Of a stretch of 36,438 bases of DNA, positions 25,417 to 36,009 are shown piece after piece (the stretch's first letter is position 1; every line of letters starts with the position of its first letter). The stretch is from an uncultured Lentisphaerota bacterium (GTDB taxonomy: Bacteria > Verrucomicrobiota > Lentisphaeria > Victivallales > UBA1829), in NCBI GenBank assembly GCA_900320095.1, contig ONQZ01000023.1:1-36438 (forward strand). Direction: 5' to 3'. A program made the translations under genes and the position numbers. The notes under the pieces are model-generated. The model saw only the letters and a program-made list of their open reading frames with translations. It ran no database searches and was not told where the DNA came from.

Positions 25417-25461
25417 CGCGGCGGCATCGGAATTACTCTCATCGAAAAGGAGATCCCTCCC

Positions 25462-26220
25462 ATGCGCAACTTCATCCTTTCCGCGGCATTCGCCGCAGCG
25501 GCGCTCGTCCTGAGCGCCTGCACCAACATCGCCAAGTTCGACTACGGCGCCGCCCCCGGCACGCTCGCGAAACTCCGCGAACCCGGATCCGCCACGAAAT
25601 CCGTCGCCGTGATGCCCTTCATGGACCAGCGCGGCGTGGGGATTATCGACCCCGGCCAGGCCCCGGCCCACGATGTCGGCGACCACGGCTCCTTCTTCCT
25701 CGGCTTCATCCCGCTCATGCCCTTCGGGTATGTCGAGAAGACCCAGCCCGAGAACAGCGAGGACTTCGTTTCCCTCGGGCGCTTCCACTTCGACGTGCAG
25801 AACGACCTGGCCGCCGCCTCGATCGCGAGTCTGAAGAGCTCCGGCCTCTTCAAGAACGTCACTAAGGCAAACAACGCCGCGCAGGCAGCGAACGCCGATT
25901 ACATCTGGCGCGGCTCCGTGACCAGCACGTTCTACCGCGGCCGCATGTTCTCCTACGGCATCACATACTGCTTCTCGCATATCCTGTGGATCGTGGGGGT
26001 TCCGTACGGCAGCTCCACCAACGAACTCGGCGTGAAGTTCGAGCTGGTCGACCGCGCCAGCGGAAACGTCGTCTGGGAGTACAACTACCTCAACAGCGAC
26101 TACCTCAACCACTGGATCTATGCCCGCGTCGGCAAGGACGTCAGCATCTATCCGCGGCTGATGAAGGAAGCCATGAACAGTGCGCTGTACAAGCTCTCGC
26201 AGGAGATGCCCGACCTGTAA
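25462..26220 (+). CDS. Envelope lipoprotein of unknown function
   Basis: 252 residues from the ATG at 25462, with AAGGAG nine bases ahead; the frame is open upstream but lacks signals. The lipobox LSAC gives acylated Cys20. Visible marks are KSVAVMPFMDQRG, a hydrophobic insertion (GSFFLGFIPLMPFGYV), SLKSSGLFKNVTKA, ADYIWRGSVTSTFYRG and KFELVDRASGNVVWEY. This resembles the strand order of LpoB/CsgG-type and related lipoproteins, in which a prompt for a favourite partner, the variable component and a read-out strand follow in order. I do not recognise the exact family. It is the last gene of the operon and is followed by the terminator at 26255. An outer-membrane complex role with its neighbours is inferred. 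Confidence 0.72.
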   Translation: MRNFILSAAFAAAALVLSACTNIAKFDYGAAPGTLAKLREPGSATKSVAVMPFMDQRGVGIIDPGQAPAHDVGDHGSFFLGFIPLMPFGYVEKTQPENSEDFVSLGRFHFDVQNDLAAASIASLKSSGLFKNVTKANNAAQAANADYIWRGSVTSTFYRGRMFSYGITYCFSHILWIVGVPYGSSTNELGVKFELVDRASGNVVWEYNYLNSDYLNHWIYARVGKDVSIYPRLMKEAMNSALYKLSQEMPDL

Positions 26221-26254
26221 GCGTTTTTGAACAGCCTGTTTGAACGAAAAGAAT

Positions 26255-26291
26255 CGCCCCCGGTCCCGTTGAAGGATTCCGGGGGCGTTTT
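26255..26291. terminator. Strong bidirectional terminator
   Basis: CGCCCCCGG (26255-26263) and CCGGGGGCG (26279-26287) form a perfect 9 bp stem, followed by TTTT on the plus strand. On the minus strand the sequence continues ATTCTTTTCG. It closes the envelope operon and probably the convergent adhesin gene. Confidence 0.85.
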
Positions 26292-26316
26292 GTATCTTCG
26301 TTTTTTATGTTGGCGC

Positions 26317-29300
26317 TTACAGCGAGGCGAGGATGCCTTTCGTGCGCATGGCTTCCGTCTCGAATACCGCTTCCGCCGTACTTTCGAGGAACGCGCCAAG
26401 TGCGACATATTCTTTGAACTTCTCGGAACCGTCGTCGCCGAACTTGAGCGTGATCTGATCCGCCGCGACGCCGGAAACTTTGACGCTGTTTCCGCCGTCG
26501 GTGTAGGTGAGCGTCGACGCATCCCACTTGGAAAGATCGCCCGACTCGAACCACAGCGTGACCGTGCCGGTCGCGGCCTGGGAAACAACGTCGCTGCCCC
26601 AGTTGCCGCCGAACGAGAAGATGTCGTTTCCGCCGCCGCCCGCGAGCGTGTCGTCGCCCGCGCCGCCCGCGATCAGGTCGTCGCCGGTCCTGCCGACGAT
26701 CCAGTCGTTTCCGGCGTCGCCGAACAGCGAATTGCCGCCCGCCGCGCCCCAGATCACGTCGTCGCCCGCGCCGCCGCGCACGGTCATCCCGGCGAGCTCG
26801 GCGGTGTAGCGTTCGCTGGTCATGTCGACCACGTCGTCGCCCGCCCCCGCGCGGACTTCGCGGATCACGTTAAGACGCGCGGCGTCGCCGAATTCGGAGT
26901 AGATGTCATCCATGAAGAGCGCGTCGCCGTTAGCCGTGTCGGAGAGATACAGGATGTTCGCGTCGGAGCCCGTGAACGTGTCGCGGATGCGGTTCTTGCC
27001 CGCGATGCTCGCGGTTTCGCCCGTCACGGTGTTCTTCGCCTGATAAAGTGCGCTCCATTTATCCGAATCCGAAACGGTCGCAAAGAAGATGTCCGCGCGG
27101 CCGTTGCCGTTGGATACGACCTGTCGCGGCGCACTTTCGGCGGACGTCCACGAAGCGGATGCATGCGTGAACTCGCTCCCCGCCTCCGTCACCTGGCAGG
27201 AATACGCGCCCGTCGCGGAGACGACGTCGAACGCCTTGCCGTCCGTGGCGATGCGGATCGCGTTGTCGAACGAATCGCCCTGCGCGATCTCGGTCCAGAA
27301 GCCCGAGCCGGAAGTGTCGCCGGACCAAGCGATGATCGACCCGTCCTTCGAAACGGCGGGAACAAGGTCCTGCAGGATCTGATGCACGACAGTCAGCACG
27401 CCGTCATCCGCCTGGTTCAGACGCAGCAGCATGCCGTTCCCGATGAGTGCGATGTCGTTTCCGAGAAGACCGTCCTTCAGCGTGAAGACGTCGGACAGGT
27501 CTTTGTTATCAAGTTTGACGGACAGACTGCCGGAGAACGTCCCGGCGGTCGCGGCAAACGTCGCGATGGCAGGTCCGCCATCCAGCGGACTCGTGCATTT
27601 CATAAGATAGGAACCGCTCCCGCTGAACGCGCCGAGATTGTTGACCAGGGCATCGTATCCAAGACCGAGACTGAACGTGATCTTGCCGTCGTTCACAACC
27701 GAGGCGCCGAGCGTATTTACGCCCGCGAACGCCAGCGATCCACTGTTATAGACGGTGTCGGACGCGGTCGCGAGGACCACGTTTTCGAGCTTCATGTTTC
27801 CGGCGTTCCAGACCGCGCCGCCCGCCTTGGCGGTATTGCCGCTGAATGTGCAACCGGAGATCGTGACGACGCCCGTGGAGTTCGCGTCGTTCCAGACCGC
27901 GCCGCCCTGATCCGTCGTTTCGCCGCCGTTGCCGGTGAATGTGCAATCATTGACCGTGAGCGCTGCGGACGCCCAAGTGTGCGAGATCGCGCCGCCGTAG
28001 AGCGCGGTATTGGAATCGAACGTCGCCCCGGAGATGCCGGACGCGGTATTGCCGGAATCCCACACTGCGATCGCGCCGCCGTCGTTGCCCGCGCTGTTCG
28101 TACTGAACGTACCGCCTGTCACAGTCAGAGGTCCGAAGCACTGGCAGATCGCTCCGCCGCCGTAGCTCGCCGTGTTGCCGGAGAAATCTGTGCCGGAGAC
28201 AGTCGTCAAATCCGTCATTCCGGTCTGGATATAGATGCCGCCGCCGTAGGCCGCCGCATTATCGTTGAATTCTGCACCGTTCACAGTCAGATTGGCGGTG
28301 TCGCTGCTGCCGTAGGCGATGAACGTGGCAATCGCGCCGCCCTGCACCGCGCTGTTCGCGCTGAACGTGCCGCCTGTGACGGCCATGACGCCGTTTTGCG
28401 TGTTGGCGACCGCGCCGCCGAACGACGTGTAACTGTACGTATCCGGGTCGGAGACTTGGTTCCCCGTGAAAACCGAGTCCGTCACGGTCAGCGTCGCATA
28501 ATTGTAAATCGCGCCGCCCTGATAGTTGGCGGTGTTCGCGTCAAACACGCATCCGTTGACCGTGGCCGCACTCACTGCGGTGTTGTATGTGTCGTTATAG
28601 ATCGCGCCGCCGTTGCGGGATGCGTTCGTGCTGAACGTGCTGCCCGAGATCGAAGCGGTCGCGCCGTTGTGGATCTCGATCGCGCCGCCGCCCGGTGCAT
28701 ATTCCTGGGTCGGGTCGCCCGCGGTCGTATTGCCGGAGAACATCGCCCCGGTCACAGTCATGTTGCCCGCGTTCTGCTGGATCGCGCCGCCGAAATACGC
28801 AGTATTGCCGGAGAACGTGCCGCCCGTGATCCTGTTGTTCGAGTACATCAGCGCCATAGCACCGCCCGCCGCGCCGGTCCCGTTCGCGCTGTTGCCCGCA
28901 AAAACGGTATCCTCTACGGAAAGCGTGCCGCCGTAGGTCTCGATCGCGCCGCCGTGCCCGGTGTAGCCGTTCAGGGGATTCACAGCGCAGCCGGAGAACG
29001 TGCCGCCCGTGAGGAGAATCGCGCCCGGACCGTTCTGCGTGTAGTCTGCGGATGAAAGGCAGATGCCCGCGCCATACCAGCCGGAGGCATTGACGCAAAT
29101 CGGAGCGCCGGAGAAGGTGCCGCCCGTGATATTGATATTGGCGGTCTTTCCGCCTTCATCGACAAAAACCTGCCCGTCGGCGTACACTTCGATTCCGGTA
29201 AACGTCGCGTCTTTTCCGACGAACGCGGTGTTATAATCGCATTTCTGGACTTCTTCGTCCTCGTAGTCGATGTACGTGCCGATGTTCACGCCGCTGATCT

Positions 29301-29379
29301 CGGTCTTTTCCAGTTTGAACGTGTCGTCCAGATACAACTGCACGAAGCCGTCTTTGAATTCTTTTGTGACAACTGCCAT
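26317..29379 (-). CDS. Large Pmp-like repeat adhesin with C-terminal RTX repeats
   Basis: 1020 residues. The start is set at 29379 (MAVVTKEFKDG), with AAAGGA nine bases ahead; the open frame extends upstream but reads as random basic sequence. There is no N-terminal signal peptide. Residues ~60-560 contain many beta-helix repeats of the chlamydial polymorphic-outer-membrane-protein type, with recurring GGAI and FSGN/FxxN motifs. Around residues 830-920 there are RTX calcium-binding nonapeptides (GGAGDDVIWG, GDAGNDWI, GGAGDDTLAG, GGGGNDIF). The last ~100 residues are beta-rich and acidic. No signal peptide plus C-terminal RTX repeats is the pattern of type I secretion substrates; no type I secretion genes are in this window. 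It is probably a surface or secreted adhesin. Confidence 0.85.
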   Translation of the reverse strand: MAVVTKEFKDGFVQLYLDDTFKLEKTEISGVNIGTYIDYEDEEVQKCDYNTAFVGKDATFTGIEVYADGQVFVDEGGKTANINITGGTFSGAPICVNASGWYGAGICLSSADYTQNGPGAILLTGGTFSGCAVNPLNGYTGHGGAIETYGGTLSVEDTVFAGNSANGTGAAGGAMALMYSNNRITGGTFSGNTAYFGGAIQQNAGNMTVTGAMFSGNTTAGDPTQEYAPGGGAIEIHNGATASISGSTFSTNASRNGGAIYNDTYNTAVSAATVNGCVFDANTANYQGGAIYNYATLTVTDSVFTGNQVSDPDTYSYTSFGGAVANTQNGVMAVTGGTFSANSAVQGGAIATFIAYGSSDTANLTVNGAEFNDNAAAYGGGIYIQTGMTDLTTVSGTDFSGNTASYGGGAICQCFGPLTVTGGTFSTNSAGNDGGAIAVWDSGNTASGISGATFDSNTALYGGAISHTWASAALTVNDCTFTGNGGETTDQGGAVWNDANSTGVVTISGCTFSGNTAKAGGAVWNAGNMKLENVVLATASDTVYNSGSLAFAGVNTLGASVVNDGKITFSLGLGYDALVNNLGAFSGSGSYLMKCTSPLDGGPAIATFAATAGTFSGSLSVKLDNKDLSDVFTLKDGLLGNDIALIGNGMLLRLNQADDGVLTVVHQILQDLVPAVSKDGSIIAWSGDTSGSGFWTEIAQGDSFDNAIRIATDGKAFDVVSATGAYSCQVTEAGSEFTHASASWTSAESAPRQVVSNGNGRADIFFATVSDSDKWSALYQAKNTVTGETASIAGKNRIRDTFTGSDANILYLSDTANGDALFMDDIYSEFGDAARLNVIREVRAGAGDDVVDMTSERYTAELAGMTVRGGAGDDVIWGAAGGNSLFGDAGNDWIVGRTGDDLIAGGAGDDTLAGGGGNDIFSFGGNWGSDVVSQAATGTVTLWFESGDLSKWDASTLTYTDGGNSVKVSGVAADQITLKFGDDGSEKFKEYVALGAFLESTAEAVFETEAMRTKGILASL

Positions 29380-29644
29380 AGCTGCGGTCCTTTCTTTTGT
29401 TTTTGTGCAGGAACGCAGGCACGGCGGACGATGCGGCACGCAGCCCGGCCGCCATGCGGCGGCGAACGGACTGTCCGCGATGCTTCCCCGTCTTGTGTTC
29501 CGGGCACAATTCCGCGTTTTGCGGAGGGAACTTGAACGGAGCGGGGATCTGGCTCGCCGCACCATGCGGCTCACAGTTGCGCGACAGTCCGTGAATTTCA
29601 CACGGTTCACCCGGATTCCGTCCGATTGAATGTTGTTGCAGATT

Positions 29645-29673
29645 AATATACCATAGGACTGTTTTTTTTTCAA
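29645..29673 (-). promoter_or_regulatory. Promoter of the repeat adhesin gene
   Basis: On the minus strand TTGAAA (29668-29673) and TATATT (29645-29650) with a 17 bp spacer that includes a run of A residues. Transcription would start near 29638, about 260 bases before the start codon. Confidence 0.65.
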
Positions 29674-29765
29674 GCGGATCCGTCATCGTTTCCCGTTTTC
29701 CGTTCGGGATACCCCTCCGCGTTTCGCCGGCGCGGAAAAACACGGCAAATATTCCGCCGGACCGT

Positions 29766-29793
29766 TTGAAAACGGCTTCCCGCGCGCTATATT
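29766..29793 (+). promoter_or_regulatory. Promoter of the GH2 gene at 29856
   Basis: TTGAAA (29766-29771) and TATATT (29788-29793) with a 16 bp spacer, about 60 bases before the start codon. Confidence 0.65.
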
Positions 29794-29855
29794 ATAGATG
29801 TGTCCGGAAAGTATCAACCGATTCGCCTCGAAACGAGGTCAGAAAGGATTTTGTC

Positions 29856-32039
29856 ATGAACTCACATTTCTTCCGCCGCGGACTCTCCGCCTTCGCCCTC
29901 CTCGGCACGGCCGCCGTGCTCGCCGGAGCCATGAACCAGGGATGCGTCAGCGATAACATCGAAGACGCCGCTGCGCCTCAAATCGAACCCGTCACGGCAT
30001 CCGTGCAGGAGATCAAAACGCTCGACTTCAAGCGCCGGAACGATCCCGACTACGCGCAGGTCACACTCCCCCACACCATGAACGCCACGAACGGCACCGG
30101 CACGATCCCGCTCGAACGCGGCGACGCCTATTACCGCTACGCACTCGACCTGAAGGAATCCGACCTCGAAAAAGACTACATCATCCAGTTCGAGCAGGTC
30201 GGCCAGACCGCCGAAATCTCCCTGAACGGCAATCTCCTCCACACAAACCGCTGCGGCTACACCCCGTTCGCCGTGAAGCTCGACGGCCTCAAAGCCGGCG
30301 AAAACGAGGTCACGATCCACACGAACAACCGCATCGACAACAACATGATCCCGAACAGCGGCGACTTCAATTTCTGCAACGGCGTCTACGGCCGCGCCTA
30401 CCTGCTCAGCGGAAACGTCTATTTCGACCCGCAGGTGTACGGCATCGACAAGATGCACGTGATCCCGCTCTCCATTAAACAGGACCAGGTCCGCTTCGGC
30501 ATCGCGACCTCCGTCTTCAGCAAGGAGATCAAAAGCGCCGCGCTCGTCACCACCACGCTGAAGGACAAGGACGGAGGCGTGGTCCTCTCCGAGATTTCCC
30601 CGCTCGCAATCGGGCCCGGCGGCAACGAATTCTACCGCGAATACACGTTCAAGAATCCGATCCTCTGGCAGGGCAAGGAGAACCCGTACCTCTACACGGT
30701 CGAGGTGACGCTGAACATGGACGGCGAGGACATCGACCGCATCAGCATCCCCTACGGATTCCGTGACATCCGGCTGCCCTACAGCGCCAAGGACAACCTC
30801 CTCCGCCTCAACGGCAAGAAGGTCAGCCTCCGCGGCGTCTCCTACCACCAGGACGCCCCCGGCGTCGCCGTCGCCATGACCGACGAGGACCGCAAACGCG
30901 ACCAGGAGATCATGCTCGAGCTCGGATTCAACTGGCTCCGCTGCGCCCACTATCCGCACAACGTGCGCGAGTTCGCCGACTACGACCGCATCGGCATGAT
31001 GTGCCAGACCGAGATCCCGTGGGTCAACGGCTTCACGAACACCCCCGCCTTCGAGCAGAACGTGATGCAGTTCACGCGCGACATGATCGTGAACCTCTAC
31101 AACCACCCCAGCATCATCCTCTGGGGACTCTCCAACGAGATCTTCTACTCCTGGAGCGGCGAGGAGTGCGTCCGCGTCCATAACGACGCCTACACCCTCG
31201 CCCGCCGCCTCGACCCTTACCGACCCGTCGGACACGTCGAGCGCGAACAGGAAGTCCGCAACGGCGCGAGCAACGGCCTCATCTCAGACTGGTTCGGCAA
31301 CAACACCTATCCCGGCTGGTACTCCCCCACCGACTTCGAGCACACCAAGGACGGCGTGACCGACACCCAGGTCCTCGCCAAGTTCTACCTCCACGGCATC
31401 ACCGAGTACGGCTACGGCGGAAACCCCTTCCAGCACAACTCCGACTTCATGACGCTCCACCCGAAGAGCAAGAACAACAAGACCGGAACCAGCAACGACA
31501 CCGGCGGCTGGCTCCACCCCGAGGAATACCAGACCCTCGGCCACATCTACTCCTGGAACAAGATCGCCGGCACGCCCGAGGGACGCCGCCTCACCTTCAC
31601 CTCGCTCTGGATCCTCTTCGACTTCGCCGTCGGCAGCCGCAACGAAGGCGACACCCCCGGCATCAACGACAAGGGCCTCGTGACGCGCGACCGCCAGACC
31701 AAGAAGGACGCGTACTATTTCTACAAGTGTGTCTGGAACCCCGAAAACGAGGTCCATATCATGTCCACGCGCTGGGAAAAGCGCGACACGAAGGACATCG
31801 CGATCACCGTCTTCTCCAACGCCGAAAAGGTCGAGCTCTACCAGAACAAGAGGCTCGTCCAGACACTCGACAAGCCCACCGACACCATCAACAACGTCGT
31901 CTGGAAGTTCGACCCCGTGCAGTTCAGCGACAAGGTCCTCGAGGACGGCGCTTACGACGAGTTCTCCGCGGTCGGCTACCGCAACGGCAAGAAGACCGGC
32001 CAGCACAACGCCCTCTTCACCTCCACCGCGAGAAACTGA
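29856..32039 (+). CDS. Secreted GH2 glycoside hydrolase
   Basis: 727 residues from the ATG at 29856, with AAAGGA seven bases ahead; the upstream part of the frame overlaps the promoter. An N-terminal signal sequence is present (FALLGTAAVLAGA); a cysteine follows in MNQGC, so a lipoprotein is possible although the lipobox is poor. Domains run in GH2 order: sugar-binding jelly roll (VTLPHTMNA, YYRYALDL, EISLNGNLLHTN), Ig-like domain, TIM barrel. Acid/base Glu428 is in GLSNEI and nucleophile Glu517 in ITEYGYGG. NWLRCAHYPHN is the GH2 signature of the barrel. It is shorter than LacZ and lacks the small-chain domain, nearer to the BgaB/beta-galactosidase-glucuronidase subgroup. Substrate uncertain. 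It is followed by galE. Confidence 0.88.
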   Translation: MNSHFFRRGLSAFALLGTAAVLAGAMNQGCVSDNIEDAAAPQIEPVTASVQEIKTLDFKRRNDPDYAQVTLPHTMNATNGTGTIPLERGDAYYRYALDLKESDLEKDYIIQFEQVGQTAEISLNGNLLHTNRCGYTPFAVKLDGLKAGENEVTIHTNNRIDNNMIPNSGDFNFCNGVYGRAYLLSGNVYFDPQVYGIDKMHVIPLSIKQDQVRFGIATSVFSKEIKSAALVTTTLKDKDGGVVLSEISPLAIGPGGNEFYREYTFKNPILWQGKENPYLYTVEVTLNMDGEDIDRISIPYGFRDIRLPYSAKDNLLRLNGKKVSLRGVSYHQDAPGVAVAMTDEDRKRDQEIMLELGFNWLRCAHYPHNVREFADYDRIGMMCQTEIPWVNGFTNTPAFEQNVMQFTRDMIVNLYNHPSIILWGLSNEIFYSWSGEECVRVHNDAYTLARRLDPYRPVGHVEREQEVRNGASNGLISDWFGNNTYPGWYSPTDFEHTKDGVTDTQVLAKFYLHGITEYGYGGNPFQHNSDFMTLHPKSKNNKTGTSNDTGGWLHPEEYQTLGHIYSWNKIAGTPEGRRLTFTSLWILFDFAVGSRNEGDTPGINDKGLVTRDRQTKKDAYYFYKCVWNPENEVHIMSTRWEKRDTKDIAITVFSNAEKVELYQNKRLVQTLDKPTDTINNVVWKFDPVQFSDKVLEDGAYDEFSAVGYRNGKKTGQHNALFTSTARN

Positions 32040-32059
32040 CACAACTCAAACAATACACC

Positions 32060-32093
32060 GCCCCGCGCCGGGCAAAACCGACGGGGCTTTCTT
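32060..32093 (+). terminator. Terminator between GH2 and galE
   Basis: GCCCCG (32060-32065) and CGGGGC (32082-32087) form a short stem followed by TTTCTT. galE begins 22 bases later with no evident promoter, so read-through is probably partial. Confidence 0.6.
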
Positions 32094-32114
32094 AAACAAA
32101 AAGGACACCTGAAT

Positions 32115-33131
32115 ATGAAGATCTTAGTCACCGGCGGCGCCGGATACATCGGAAGCCACACCTGCGTCGAACTCCTCAACAAGGGCATGGACGTGGTCGT
32201 CATCGACAACCTCGACAACTCCAACGCGGAATCCCTGAACCGCGTCGAAAAGATCACCGGGAAGAAAGTCGTGTTCTACGAGGCGGACGTCCGCGACCGC
32301 GCCGCGCTCGAACGCATCTTCACCGAGCACAAGATCGACTGCACCATCCATTTCGCCGGACTGAAGGCGGTCGGCGAATCCGTCGCGAAGCCGCTGGAAT
32401 ACTACGACAATAACCTGAACTCCACGATCACGCTCGCCGAGACGCTCCGCAAGTTCAATTCCAAGAAGATCGTGTTCTCCTCCTCCGCCACGGTCTACAA
32501 TGGCGCGAACAAGATGCCGCTCGCCGAGGACAGCATCACCGGCGGCTGCACCAACCCCTACGGCTGGACCAAGTACATGTCCGAACAGATCCTCCGCGAC
32601 CTTGCCAAGGCCGATCCCGAGTTCACCGTGGTCCTGCTCCGCTACTTCAACCCCGTCGGCGCGCACGCCAGCGGCCTCATCGGCGAAGACCCGCGCGGCA
32701 TCCCGAACAACCTCATGCCGTTCATCTCTCAGGTCGCCGTCGGCCGCCGCGACCACCTGAACGTCTTCGGCAGCGACTACGACACCCCGGACGGGACGGG
32801 AGTGCGCGACTACATCCACGTGGTCGACCTCGCGCGCGGACACGTCGCCGCCATCGACTTTATGCAGGAAAACAAGGGCGAATTCGTGTTCAACCTCGGC
32901 ACAGGCGTCGGCTACAGCGTGCTCGACATGGTGAAGGCGTTCGAGAAAGCCAACGGCATCAAGATCCCCTACGAGCTCGTCGACCGCCGTCCCGGCGACC
33001 TCGCCACCTGCTACTCCACCCCCGCAAAGAGCGAAAAGGTCCTCGGCTGGAAGGCGGAATTCGGGCTGGAGGACATGTGCCGCGACTCCTGGAACTGGCA
33101 GAAGAACAACCCAAACGGATTCAACAAGTAA
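32115..33131 (+). CDS. galE: UDP-glucose 4-epimerase
   Basis: 338 residues, the standard GalE length. The N-terminal Rossmann motif is [10 protein letters not shown], followed by [33 protein letters not shown] is the GalE signature, the serine is in FSSSATVY, and the catalytic YxxxK is YGWTK with Tyr149 and Lys153. [20 protein letters not shown] and [14 protein letters not shown] are further GalE-specific marks. It interconverts UDP-galactose and UDP-glucose in the cytoplasm, the last step of the Leloir pathway and a source of UDP-galactose for surface sugars. AAGGA lies about ten bases ahead. It lies between two GH2 genes, so galactose released by these enzymes is its likely input; galK and galT are not in the window. 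Confidence 0.95.
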   Translation: MKILVTGGAGYIGSHTCVELLNKGMDVVVIDNLDNSNAESLNRVEKITGKKVVFYEADVRDRAALERIFTEHKIDCTIHFAGLKAVGESVAKPLEYYDNNLNSTITLAETLRKFNSKKIVFSSSATVYNGANKMPLAEDSITGGCTNPYGWTKYMSEQILRDLAKADPEFTVVLLRYFNPVGAHASGLIGEDPRGIPNNLMPFISQVAVGRRDHLNVFGSDYDTPDGTGVRDYIHVVDLARGHVAAIDFMQENKGEFVFNLGTGVGYSVLDMVKAFEKANGIKIPYELVDRRPGDLATCYSTPAKSEKVLGWKAEFGLEDMCRDSWNWQKNNPNGFNK

Positions 33132-33243
33132 TCCGCCTGCCGCACCCTCCCCGGCCGGAACCGGACGTTTTCCGCACCTCCGGTCGTGGAATTATGATCC
33201 GCAATGCAAAGATATTGGATCAGAACGAATTATAAGGTAATCC

Positions 33244-33268
33244 AGTTGTCAAGAATTACTTGATAACT
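33244..33268 (+). promoter_or_regulatory. Operator-like inverted repeat upstream of the second GH2 gene
   Basis: AGTTGTCAAG (33244-33253) and CTTGATAACT (33259-33268) form a near-perfect inverted repeat with a 5-base spacer and one mismatch in ten. A -10-like TATAAG lies just upstream (33231-33236) without a clear -35 box, so the repeat would cover the start of transcription. It looks like a repressor site for a dimeric regulator. Confidence 0.5.
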
Positions 33269-33339
33269 GAACAGCATCAAGAAGATTTCCGCCCAAACCT
33301 TTCCCCTCTCTCGACCGCACCACCCCACGGAGAAATAAC

Positions 33340-35838
<2,499 letters not shown>

Positions 35839-35881
35839 CGTCATTTTTTCACGAACGATGTTTTTTTTGTCGTCTTCGTCC

Positions 35882-35909
35882 TTGCATTCATGCCGCGCAA
35901 AGGTATAGT
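35882..35909 (+). promoter_or_regulatory. Promoter of the GH29 gene
   Basis: TTGCAT (35882-35887) and TATAGT (35904-35909) with a 16 bp spacer, about 95 bases before the start codon. Confidence 0.68.
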
Positions 35910-36009
35910 ATTGTCCGGGAACGCCGGAGAACCCGATCCATTTTCCGGCATTCCGGTCCGCAATTCACGCTCAGTCAGACAACACCCCCGTCAAATGGAG
36001 TACAAAAAT

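Larger units (their letters stand above)
29380..29855. promoter_or_regulatory. Divergent promoter region with a structured adhesin leader
   Basis: This 476-base gap has no gene. It holds the adhesin promoter (minus, 29645-29673), the GH2 promoter (plus, 29766-29793), and a ~260-base GC-rich adhesin leader with several stem-loops: GCCGCA-CCA-TGCGGC (29556-29570), GCCGCC-ATGC-GGCGGC (29448-29463), and long-range complementary arms at 29467-29479 and 29580-29591. Confidence 0.6.

Noticed and set aside
26227-29055. 942-codon open frame opposite the repeat adhesin
   Set aside because: It is arginine- and aspartate-rich and follows the repeat structure of the real gene. It lacks signals for expression.
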